NCBI RefSeq assembly: GCF_001953355.1
Contig: NZ_MPIY01000006.1
Location: forward strand, 1-64,000
Length of the DNA stretch: 64,000 bases
Origin: Polynucleobacter sphagniphilus
GTDB lineage: Bacteria > Pseudomonadota > Gammaproteobacteria > Burkholderiales > Burkholderiaceae
Reading direction: 5' to 3'
The position numbers and the translations under genes are program-made. Shown here in pieces: positions 57,534 through 64,000 of this stretch (positions are counted from its first letter, which is position 1; every line of letters begins with the position of its first letter). Under the pieces are notes generated by a model that ran no database searches, was not told the DNA's origin, and worked only from the letters and a program-made list of their open reading frames with translations.

Positions 57534-57704
57534 ATGGAATTTAAAACTTATATGTGTCTCATTTGTGGTTGGGTCTACGATGAAGCTGCTGGCTTACCAG
57601 AAGAGGGAATCGCGCCCGGGACCCTTTGGAAAGACGTACCTATCAATTGGACATGTCCAGAATGCGGTGCACGTAAAGAAGATTTTGAAATGATGGCGAT
57701 TTAA
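57534..57704 (+). CDS. Rubredoxin
   Basis: Rubredoxin is a small single-iron electron carrier. This 56-residue frame from the ATG at 57534-57536 reads [20 protein letters not shown] and has all four iron-binding cysteines in two CxxC pairs (C8/C11 and C41/C44, in [13 protein letters not shown]). The conserved PEEGIAPGT loop is also present. It lies between the RNA methyltransferase and hemL. In Burkholderiales rubredoxin genes often neighbour hemL or thiamine genes, but its electron partner is unknown here. Confidence 0.95.
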   Translation: MEFKTYMCLICGWVYDEAAGLPEEGIAPGTLWKDVPINWTCPECGARKEDFEMMAI

Positions 57705-57742
57705 TTTGTCATCGATATCAGTATCAAACTGAGGAAAAGATT

Positions 57743-59035
57743 GTGGGACAAAACGACGTTTTATTTGAGCGAGCACAAAAGACCATTCCGGGTGGCGTGA
57801 ATTCTCCAGTGCGTGCATTTCGTCAAGTTGGCGGAACACCGCGTTTTGTCACCCGCGCAAAAGGCCCTTACTTTTGGGATGCAGAGGATAAGCGCTATAT
57901 AGATTTAATTATGTCCTGGGGCCCCATGATTGTTGGTCATGCCCATCCTGAAGTAGTAGAGGCCGTACAAAGAGCAGCAGAAACCAGTTTTAGTTACGGC
58001 GCGCCTACCGAAGGTGAAATCGAGTTGGCCGAGCGCCTTTGTGAATTAATGCCCAGCGTTGAGCAGGTCCGCATGGTTTCTAGCGGCACTGAGGCAACGA
58101 TGAGTGCCTTGCGTTTAGCCCGTGGTCATACCGGTCGTGATTTGATTATTAAATTTGAGGGCTGTTATCACGGGCATGCTGACAGCTTATTAGTAAAAGC
58201 GGGTTCAGGTTTATTAACTTTTGCTGATTCAACTCAAAATGCGCCCTCTTCTGGTGGCGTGCCACATGATTTAGTAAAGCATACCCTCGTATTGCCGTAT
58301 AACGATGTTGCAGCGCTCGAGGAAGTATTTAAAAATCAGGGCGATCACATTGCAGCAGTCATCTTAGAGCCCATTGCCGGTAATATGAATTTAATTCAGC
58401 CTGCGAGTGAGTTTTTGGGTGCAATGCGCAGTCTGACTGCCAAGCATGGTGCGGTATTGATTTATGACGAAGTCATGACGGGTTTCCGAGTGGCATTAGG
58501 GGGTGCGCAGTCATTGCAGGGTATTACTCCCGATTTAACTTGCCTAGGGAAGGTGATGGGTGGCGGTATGCCCATGGCTGCTTTCGGGGGTAAAAAAGAG
58601 ATTATGTCCAAGCTTGCCCCTTTGGGTAATGTCTATCAGGCAGGTACTTTATCTGGCAATCCAGTCGCCGTTGCATCTGGGCTAAAGACTTTAGAGATTA
58701 TTTCTCGTGCGGGCTTTTATGAATGTCTTACTGCGCAAACCGAAAAACTGATGGCTGGCTTAAAGCAAGCTGCTGATAAAGCACAGATTCCGTTTGCTGT
58801 GGATAGCGTAGGCGGCATGTTTGGCTTTTATTTTGCATCCAAAGTCCCCACCTCTTTTGAGGAAGTGACTAAAACCAATATCGATGCTTTTAAGAAATTC
58901 TTTCATGCAATGTTGGATGAAGGTGTTTACTTGGCACCATCAGCCTATGAAGCTGGATTTACTTCGATTGCCCACGATAACGAAGTAGTAGCAGCAATCA
59001 TTACTGCAGCAGAAAAAGCGTTTAAACGGATGTAA
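57743..59035 (+). CDS. hemL: Glutamate-1-semialdehyde 2,1-aminomutase
   Basis: HemL makes 5-aminolevulinate by the C5 route. The 430-residue protein starts at GTG (57743-57745; [21 protein letters not shown]), preceded by GAGGAA as a ribosome-binding site. Visible are [55 protein letters not shown] and the PLP-lysine segment [35 protein letters not shown] follows. It is complete. Its stop lies 5 bp before the stop of converging apaH. Confidence 0.96.
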   Translation: MGQNDVLFERAQKTIPGGVNSPVRAFRQVGGTPRFVTRAKGPYFWDAEDKRYIDLIMSWGPMIVGHAHPEVVEAVQRAAETSFSYGAPTEGEIELAERLCELMPSVEQVRMVSSGTEATMSALRLARGHTGRDLIIKFEGCYHGHADSLLVKAGSGLLTFADSTQNAPSSGGVPHDLVKHTLVLPYNDVAALEEVFKNQGDHIAAVILEPIAGNMNLIQPASEFLGAMRSLTAKHGAVLIYDEVMTGFRVALGGAQSLQGITPDLTCLGKVMGGGMPMAAFGGKKEIMSKLAPLGNVYQAGTLSGNPVAVASGLKTLEIISRAGFYECLTAQTEKLMAGLKQAADKAQIPFAVDSVGGMFGFYFASKVPTSFEEVTKTNIDAFKKFFHAMLDEGVYLAPSAYEAGFTSIAHDNEVVAAIITAAEKAFKRM

Positions 59036-59040
59036 GCGGC

Positions 59041-59880
59041 CTACATGCGTAGTGGATGCTTATAGCCAGCCACTTGAATAATCTCTAATTTTTTAGAGTC
59101 TTGATTGGAATCCGGGACTTCCATCGCAGTCAATTTGCCGCCCCATACGCAACCGGTGTCCAGACCAATCACATTGTTTTGTCTTAGGAGTCCTAGTGTT
59201 GACCAGTGGCCAAAATAAATTAGGGTCTCCTCGGTTTTGCGTTTAGGTGCCTTGAACCACGGTACGTAACCTTTAGGACCCTTTTCTAATCCCTGGGCAC
59301 TCTCAAACTCCATTTGTCCGGATGGTGTGCAAAAACGTAAACGTGTGAGTGTGTTGGTAATTACTCTTAAGCGCTCATAGCCCTTAAGAGAATTTGTCCA
59401 TTTATTGGAGGTATTGCCATACATATTGGCCAGAAAGTCTTTATAAGTTTTTTTGCGCAAGACTTTTTCTACTTCATGTGCGTATTCAAGTGTTTGCTCT
59501 AGGCTCCATTGCGGGAGAACGCCGGCATGTACAGCAAGTACTTTGCCGTTGCTAAGGGCCATTGGCCTATTGCGGATCCAATCAATCAGTTCTGCACGAT
59601 CAGGAGCTTTCAGAATGCCATCGACAGTATCGAGCCCCTTGGGTTTGCGTAGACCCGCATCAATGGCTAGCAAATGAAGGTCATGGTTGCCTAAGATGCA
59701 TTCAGCGCGACCACTTTCTTGTAACTTTTTAAGTATGCGCAGCGCTCCCAATGAATCTGGGCCGCGATTAACCAAGTCCCCCAAGAAAATCAAATTTGAT
59801 TTGGCGGGAACTTTTTTAATTAAGGACTTCAGGGAAGGTGCGCATCCCTGCACATCCCCAACAGCATAAATCTTGCTCAT
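59041..59880 (-). CDS. apaH: Bis(5'-nucleosyl)-tetraphosphatase (symmetrical)
   Basis: ApaH hydrolyses Ap4A and related alarmones and can remove Np4 caps from RNA. The 279-residue protein carries the PPP-phosphatase metal motifs: YAVGDVQGC, FLGDLVNRGPDS and ILGNHDLHLLAIDAG. RNRPMALSNGKVLAVHAGVLP and FGHWSTLGLLRQNNVIGLDTGCVWGG follow. It is complete and in the family's usual length range. It converges on hemL with a 5-bp gap and lies 45 bp downstream of phrB on the same strand. Confidence 0.95.
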   Translation of the reverse strand: MSKIYAVGDVQGCAPSLKSLIKKVPAKSNLIFLGDLVNRGPDSLGALRILKKLQESGRAECILGNHDLHLLAIDAGLRKPKGLDTVDGILKAPDRAELIDWIRNRPMALSNGKVLAVHAGVLPQWSLEQTLEYAHEVEKVLRKKTYKDFLANMYGNTSNKWTNSLKGYERLRVITNTLTRLRFCTPSGQMEFESAQGLEKGPKGYVPWFKAPKRKTEETLIYFGHWSTLGLLRQNNVIGLDTGCVWGGKLTAMEVPDSNQDSKKLEIIQVAGYKHPLRM

Positions 59881-59925
59881 GTCTTATCTTAAAGGGTAAT
59901 TGCGTAACACTACAAAATTCAATAC

Positions 59926-61401
59926 TTATTCAGGGGTAACTTTTTTGACAACGCTATATCGAACCAAGGTCTTTTTGCGCGCCTCATCATGATCGACAAC
60001 TGGTAAAGGGTAATCTCGTCCCAGTAGTAAGTCGGCTGCCTCAAGCTCAATATGCCCTGAGCGCCATGGCGCATGAATGGATTTTTTTGAAAGCTTGCTT
60101 AACTGAGGTAAATAACGTTTGATGAATTTACCTTCTGGATCAAATTTCTCTGATTGGGTAATGGGGTTAAATATGCGGAAATACGGCTGTGCATCGCAAC
60201 CCGAAGAGGAGGCCCACTGCCATCCACCATTATTTGAAGATAGCTCAAAATCATTGAGATGCTTAGCAAAGTAGGCTTCACCCCAGCGCCAATCGATTCC
60301 CAAATCTTTTGTTAGAAAACTGGCTACCACCATCCGCAGACGATTATGCATATAGCCACTTTGATTGAGTTGATGCATGGCGGCATCTACCAGTGGATAG
60401 CCTGTTTTACCCTCACACCATGCGGTAAATAGTTTTTTAGCGTGAGAGCTGCTTTCCCATTCAATGTTGTCGTAGTCAGGTTTAAAGCTCACACCATCCG
60501 CTAGTCGTGGATGATTAGACAAAATCATGAAATAGAAATCACGCCAAATGAGTTCGCTGAGCCAAATCGTCGCACCCATGCTTCCGGCTAGCATCCGGCG
60601 GTGCGCTTCTCGCACCAACCCTCTAATCGAGAGCATGCCAAAGCGTAAATGAGTTGAGAGATAGCTGACTCCTTTCACTGCGGGGAAGTCTCTACCAATT
60701 TGATAGTGATCAATGCGTGTTAAAAAATCTTCTAGAAGAGCTTGGCCTCCCTCGGGGCTAGGTGGGAGATGGCTTTCAATCCCAGTGGTACAAAAGCCCA
60801 TGGATTCTAGTGAGGGGAGCGGTTTATCTAGCGGTTTTGGGATGGCTGCAAATTGGCCCTTTTTTGGGGTGCAGTCATAGGCGGCCAAATCTTTATCTTG
60901 TAATGTTTTGAGCCAATTATTTTTATACGGCGTGAAAATAGAAAAGACCGTATTCGAGTTAGTGAGAATTTCTTTCTTCTCAAAAATGACTTGATCTTTA
61001 AAAGTCTCAAATTCAATACCGTGCTTTTTTAGTAAGACAGATACAGCCGTATCTCTGGCAATGGCGCTCGGTTCATAGTCATGATTGGTGTAAACGGTTT
61101 GTACTCCCAGTGCTTGCGCAATTTGAGGAATGCAATCAACTGGTTTACCAAATTGCACAATCAGCCCGCCACCTTGCTGTCGCAGTTCAGCATCCAATTG
61201 TTTCAGTCCTTGCCAAATGAAATCAACCCGCCGATCGGGCGTGAGTTCATTGACGCTGTCCTTTTCGATTAAAGGCTCAAGAATTTCCTGATCAAATATA
61301 AATGCCAGCCAAACTGAGCCGCTATTTTTAAGGGCGTGATGCAGGGCTGCCTGGTCATACAGGCGTAAATCGCGACGGAGCCAAACAAGTGCTTTTTGCA
61401 T
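59926..61401 (-). CDS. phrB: Deoxyribodipyrimidine photo-lyase
   Basis: Photolyase repairs UV pyrimidine dimers using blue light. From the ATG at 61399-61401 the protein has 491 residues. The N-terminal antenna domain begins MQKALVWLRRDLRLYDQAAL. FAD-domain signatures follow: LSTHLRFGMLSIRGLVREA, EGKTGYPLVDAAMHQLNQSGYMHNR, and ELSSNNGGWQWASSSGCDAQ with the conserved tryptophans. The frame could start upstream at 61524, but that adds 41 unconserved residues. It is divergent from the YdcF-family gene. A light-repair enzyme fits a planktonic freshwater ancestry. Confidence 0.93.
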   Translation of the reverse strand: MQKALVWLRRDLRLYDQAALHHALKNSGSVWLAFIFDQEILEPLIEKDSVNELTPDRRVDFIWQGLKQLDAELRQQGGGLIVQFGKPVDCIPQIAQALGVQTVYTNHDYEPSAIARDTAVSVLLKKHGIEFETFKDQVIFEKKEILTNSNTVFSIFTPYKNNWLKTLQDKDLAAYDCTPKKGQFAAIPKPLDKPLPSLESMGFCTTGIESHLPPSPEGGQALLEDFLTRIDHYQIGRDFPAVKGVSYLSTHLRFGMLSIRGLVREAHRRMLAGSMGATIWLSELIWRDFYFMILSNHPRLADGVSFKPDYDNIEWESSSHAKKLFTAWCEGKTGYPLVDAAMHQLNQSGYMHNRLRMVVASFLTKDLGIDWRWGEAYFAKHLNDFELSSNNGGWQWASSSGCDAQPYFRIFNPITQSEKFDPEGKFIKRYLPQLSKLSKKSIHAPWRSGHIELEAADLLLGRDYPLPVVDHDEARKKTLVRYSVVKKVTPE

Positions 61402-61465
61402 AGCCCCTATATTAGGGCTATTTGAGGGGTCTTGCTTGATGGGCGGGTTAAGATCCCTATTAACA

Positions 61466-62278
61466 ATGGATACGATCTTTTTTATTCTTTCTAAAGTGGT
61501 GCAGTTTGGTATTGAGCCTCTCAATTGGGCTCTCTTATTTATATTGTTATCTGTTCTTTTCCTGGCTCTTAGAAAAACCCATTTAGTTAAACGGTTTTTA
61601 CTACTCGGGCTGATTGATTTGTTGGTAGTGGGTTACCTACCTACTTCTGAGCTCCCCCTCCGTGTTTTAGAAGACCTTGTTCCAAAATCACCTTTAACGA
61701 GTATTGCAGGGGAGCAGATAGGAGCTATTGTTATTTTGGGTGGCGCAGTCGAAGGCGGACTCATAGGTCCCGAGCGTGGCGAGGTATCTCTAGAGGGCTC
61801 TGCGGAGCGAGTCACTAAGGGTTTGGAGTTGATGCGCACACACCCAAACACCCCTTTTATTTATAGTGGTTTTTCGGGCAAGCTCGTACCCAGAGGCATT
61901 TCTGAGGCAGATGCTTTTAGGGCTTTGGTACATGAGCAAGGCTTGGAAGGGCATCCTGGCTATTATGAAAATCAATCACGTAATACCTATGAAAATGTAT
62001 TGTTTATTAAACAAATATTGAAGCAAATCCATGGTGAAAATGAAGCAATCAAGCCTGTGCTCTTGATTACCTCTGCGAGCCATATGTATCGCTCTATTCA
62101 GCTTTTTGAGAAACAAGAGATGGCGGTAATTCCTGTGCCGGTCGATTATCAAACGGGAACCTCTGTTTCCTCGGTTCATTGGGGAGTTTTTGATCTTACC
62201 GAGGGGTCTAGGTTGTGGAATCGACTGCTACACGAGTTAATTGGTTTGGCTGCCTATTGGGTTACCGGAAAACTCTAG
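61466..62278 (+). CDS. YdcF/ElyC-family (DUF218) membrane protein
   Basis: ElyC-type proteins are inner-membrane factors linked to peptidoglycan or envelope homeostasis; the exact function is not settled. From the ATG at 61466 the protein has 270 residues and two N-terminal membrane segments (WALLFILLSVLFLALR and FLLLGLIDLLVVGYLP). The DUF218 domain follows: IGAIVILGGAVEGGL, ERVTKGLELMRTHPNTPFIYSG, NTYENVLFIKQIL and VLLITSASHMYRSIQLFEKQ. An upstream in-frame ATG at 61436 is possible but would overlap the phrB promoter area. The next gene, yqgE, starts 23 bp later. Confidence 0.85.
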   Translation: MDTIFFILSKVVQFGIEPLNWALLFILLSVLFLALRKTHLVKRFLLLGLIDLLVVGYLPTSELPLRVLEDLVPKSPLTSIAGEQIGAIVILGGAVEGGLIGPERGEVSLEGSAERVTKGLELMRTHPNTPFIYSGFSGKLVPRGISEADAFRALVHEQGLEGHPGYYENQSRNTYENVLFIKQILKQIHGENEAIKPVLLITSASHMYRSIQLFEKQEMAVIPVPVDYQTGTSVSSVHWGVFDLTEGSRLWNRLLHELIGLAAYWVTGKL

Positions 62279-62301
62279 ATATTCGGTAAAATATTACCTA
62301 T

Positions 62302-62949
62302 ATGTCTACGGCCAAAAAAGCCTCCCATGAAGCTTCGGACCCCAGGTCTGATTTAGATCCCGCTATTTCTTTTTCGGCCGACCATCTGGCTAATCAATTC
62401 TTAATTGCCATGCCAGGCATGCAAGATCCTAATTTTGCGGGAACTGTGATCTATCTTTTTGAGCACACCGAAAGAGGTGCGATGGGCTTGGTTGTGAATC
62501 GACCCACTGAGGTCAATATGGCAACTCTTTTTGACAAGATTGATCTCAAGCTTGAAATTGCTCCACTTTTAGAGCAACCAGTCTATTTTGGAGGTCCTGT
62601 TCAGGTTGAGCGTGGTTTTGTGCTCCATGCGCCCATGGACAATCCTAGCTATCGATCTTCATTAATTGTGCCTGAAGGTCTGACAATGACGACTTCTAAA
62701 GATGTTCTGGAGGCAGTTGCCGCCGGCACTGGACCAAGTCCATTTTTGATGACTTTGGGCTATTCAGGCTGGGGTGCCGGTCAATTGGAAGAAGAGATTA
62801 GCCTAAATGGCTGGATGAATGTGCCACTATCGCAAGCGCAAATGGTGGAGATTATTTTTAATACCCCTGTAGGTGAACGTTATTCCCGCACTATGAACTA
62901 TCTAGGCTTTGATGTTTCGCATCTCTCAGGAGAGGCTGGGCATGCCTAG
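62302..62949 (+). CDS. yqgE: UPF0301 (YqgE/AlgH) family protein
   Basis: This family is conserved next to ruvX; its biochemical role is unknown to me. The 215-residue protein has a polar N-terminal extension of about 25 residues. The domain follows: LANQFLIAMPGMQDPNFAGTV, EHTERGAMGLVVNRPTEV, VYFGGPVQVERGFVLHAP and LGYSGWGAGQLEEEISLNGWM. Its stop overlaps the start of ruvX by 8 bp, so the two are translationally coupled, as in many proteobacteria. Confidence 0.92.
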   Translation: MSTAKKASHEASDPRSDLDPAISFSADHLANQFLIAMPGMQDPNFAGTVIYLFEHTERGAMGLVVNRPTEVNMATLFDKIDLKLEIAPLLEQPVYFGGPVQVERGFVLHAPMDNPSYRSSLIVPEGLTMTTSKDVLEAVAAGTGPSPFLMTLGYSGWGAGQLEEEISLNGWMNVPLSQAQMVEIIFNTPVGERYSRTMNYLGFDVSHLSGEAGHA

Positions 62950-63364
62950 TGGTCAAGGCGTCATGGCCTTTGATTACGGGACTCGCAGAATTGGTGTTGC
63001 GATCGGAAATTCCATCAGTCGGGTTGGCCATCCACTAAAAACGATTTCCCATGCAAATGCGCAAATGCGCTTTCAGGAGATTGAGGACCTGCTTAAGGAG
63101 TGGCAGCCAGATCAGCTGGTGGTTGGTCTTCCAGTCCATCCTGACGGCACTGAACATGAGATGACGCAGAAGGCTAAACGCTTTGGTAATCAATTGCATG
63201 GCCGCTTTCATCTGCCTGTGCAATGGGTGGATGAGCGCTATACCTCTGCAGTTTTAGAGGGTGACGCCAAGATGCAGGACAATCTAGATAGCCATAGTGC
63301 TGCGCTTATTTTGGAGCAGTTTTTTGCTGAGTTGGCGGCTAAACAGAATAAAAGTATTGGATAG
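62942..63364 (+). CDS. ruvX: Putative pre-16S rRNA nuclease / Holliday junction resolvase-like YqgF
   Basis: RuvX/YqgF is linked to maturation of the 16S rRNA 5' end. From the ATG at 62942 the protein has 140 residues: MPSGQGVMAFDYGTRRIGVA (catalytic aspartate in an RNase H-like fold), LVVGLPVHPDGTEHEMT, VQWVDERYTSAVLEG and LDSHSAALILEQFF. The frame extends upstream inside yqgE, but MPSGQGVMAFDYG is the family N-terminus. It is followed at once by pyrR (start one base after the stop codon). Confidence 0.93.
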   Translation: MPSGQGVMAFDYGTRRIGVAIGNSISRVGHPLKTISHANAQMRFQEIEDLLKEWQPDQLVVGLPVHPDGTEHEMTQKAKRFGNQLHGRFHLPVQWVDERYTSAVLEGDAKMQDNLDSHSAALILEQFFAELAAKQNKSIG

Positions 63365-63871
63365 ATGATGAATGCAGAATTGCTGTATACCAAATTGCTA
63401 GAAAAACTGCGCCAGCGAGCCCAAAGTGGGCCATTTGAGCTGGTTGGTTTGGCAATGGGTGGCGCTTGGATTGCAGAGCGTTTAGCCGGTGATCTTGGTC
63501 TGGCGCATTATGGCGTCATTAATGTTGCGTTTCATCGTGATGATTATGCTGAGAAAGGCATGACTGCCTTGCGTACCGCAAGCACCATGTCTACGCATCT
63601 GCCATTCGAGGTGAATGGCGCTACTGTCATTCTGATTGATGATGTGCTGCTTACTGGTAGAACGGTGCGCGCTGCATTAAATGAATTATTTGATTTTGGC
63701 AGGCCAGCTGCGGTTGAGTTAATGGTTTTGGCCGACCGTAGCAAGCGCGAGTTGCCAATCAGCACTGACTTTTCTGGTGAAGAAATCCTACTACCTGATA
63801 GACAAATTTTAGTTTTAGAAAAAGACGATGCTGGCAAGTTCAGTTTCCAACTTGAGGAGCGTACAGCATGA
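63365..63871 (+). CDS. pyrR: PyrR: bifunctional pyrimidine operon regulator / uracil phosphoribosyltransferase family
   Basis: The 168-residue phosphoribosyltransferase has the PRPP motif [21 protein letters not shown] and the [18 protein letters not shown] and [14 protein letters not shown] segments of PyrR. In Gram-positive bacteria PyrR is an RNA-binding attenuator of the pyr operon; in proteobacteria that activity is less sure and only the enzyme fold is clear. Its stop overlaps the start of pyrB (ATGA), and this yqgE-ruvX-pyrR-pyrB order is conserved in Burkholderiales. Pyrimidine control at this operon is likely but not shown here. Confidence 0.93.
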   Translation: MMNAELLYTKLLEKLRQRAQSGPFELVGLAMGGAWIAERLAGDLGLAHYGVINVAFHRDDYAEKGMTALRTASTMSTHLPFEVNGATVILIDDVLLTGRTVRAALNELFDFGRPAAVELMVLADRSKRELPISTDFSGEEILLPDRQILVLEKDDAGKFSFQLEERTA

Positions 63872-64000
63872 GTATGGCGGATAAGATGGTCAATCAATTT
63901 AACGCAGCCGGTGAATTAACGCATCTACTGACTCTGGAGGGCTTGCCCAAAGATCAGATCGTGCATATTTTAGATACGGCACAACAATTTGTGAGTGTGA
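63868..64000 (+). CDS. pyrB: Aspartate carbamoyltransferase catalytic subunit, N-terminal part (runs off window)
   Basis: PyrB makes carbamoyl aspartate in pyrimidine synthesis. Only the first 44 codons are visible, from an ATG at 63868-63870 that overlaps the pyrR stop by 4 bp. The translation includes [20 protein letters not shown] and [13 protein letters not shown], the usual PyrB N-terminus in betaproteobacteria. The active-site motif STRTR lies beyond the edge. Gene order (pyrR-pyrB) supports the call. Confidence 0.88.
   Translation, partial: MSMADKMVNQFNAAGELTHLLTLEGLPKDQIVHILDTAQQFVSV

Overview
The window looks like chromosome of a betaproteobacterium of the Burkholderiaceae, closest in my recognition to Polynucleobacter. 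This rests on moderate GC, very tight gene packing, the local orders pilB-pilC-pilD-coaE-zapD, rplU-rpmA-obgE-proB and leuS-lptE-holA-proA, the CNP1-like and barstar-like proteins, and an alanine/lysine-rich H1-like protein. Several housekeeping genes are broken or fused, and an IS21-family element has entered zapD. That pattern suggests a lineage with relaxed selection, for example an obligate symbiont such as those found in Euplotes ciliates. The placement is inference from gene content; no database was searched.

Layout. 1-462 is the end of an IS21-family insertion sequence (start of istA plus terminal repeats) that cuts zapD. 463-5736 (minus) is zapD', coaE, a short pilD, pilC, and one long reading frame joining a CorC/HlyC membrane protein to a PilB-type ATPase. 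5.8-10.4 kb holds a DNA repair methyltransferase, a squalene/phytoene synthase, a ketopantoate-reductase family protein, a fumarylacetoacetase-family protein and ispB. A consensus sigma-70 promoter at 10342 drives rplU-rpmA, followed by obgE and proB. 13-19 kb holds a CNP1-like lipoprotein, rppH, proS, ffh, a CcsA-like assembly protein and a PP0621-AmpD fusion. 19-24 kb holds nrdA-nrdB, with a pair of NrdR-like boxes upstream, and the H1-like protein. 24-29.9 kb (minus) holds a PfkB-family kinase, a PrmA-DUF3426 fusion, accC, accB, aroQ and a TlpA-like thioredoxin. 29.9-37.6 kb holds mpl, an SDR reductase, an RNase II-family enzyme, a TonB-like protein, aroE, a frameshifted mtgA and pyrF. 37.6-43.9 kb holds corA, pncC, pgpA, thiL, maeB and a barstar-like protein. 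43.8-49.8 kb holds rsmE, tkt, a frameshifted gap, fur, bamE and dapB. 49.9-57.7 kb holds leuS, lptE, holA, proA, hemJ, an RlmL-like methyltransferase and rubredoxin. 57.7-64 kb holds hemL, apaH, phrB, a YdcF-family protein, yqgE, ruvX, pyrR and the start of pyrB.

How it works together. Most genes are core: peptidoglycan recycling and synthesis (mpl, AmpD domain, mtgA), the outer membrane (bamE, lptE), dNTP supply (nrdAB), pyrimidines (pyrF, pyrR, pyrB), proline (proA, proB), fatty-acid initiation (accBC), heme (hemL, hemJ), CoA (coaE) and translation.

The most interesting thread is a set of A-tracts at gene breaks and fusions. gap is out of frame by one base at an A7 tract. The CorC-PilB junction lies on an A7 tract. 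The PrmA-DUF3426 linker carries an A9 tract. At each of these, one base of polymerase slippage would switch between a truncated and a full-length product, or between a fused and a separate one. This could be mutational decay, homopolymer sequencing error, or expression kept alive by transcriptional slippage. I saw no tRNA, rRNA, CRISPR array or prophage.
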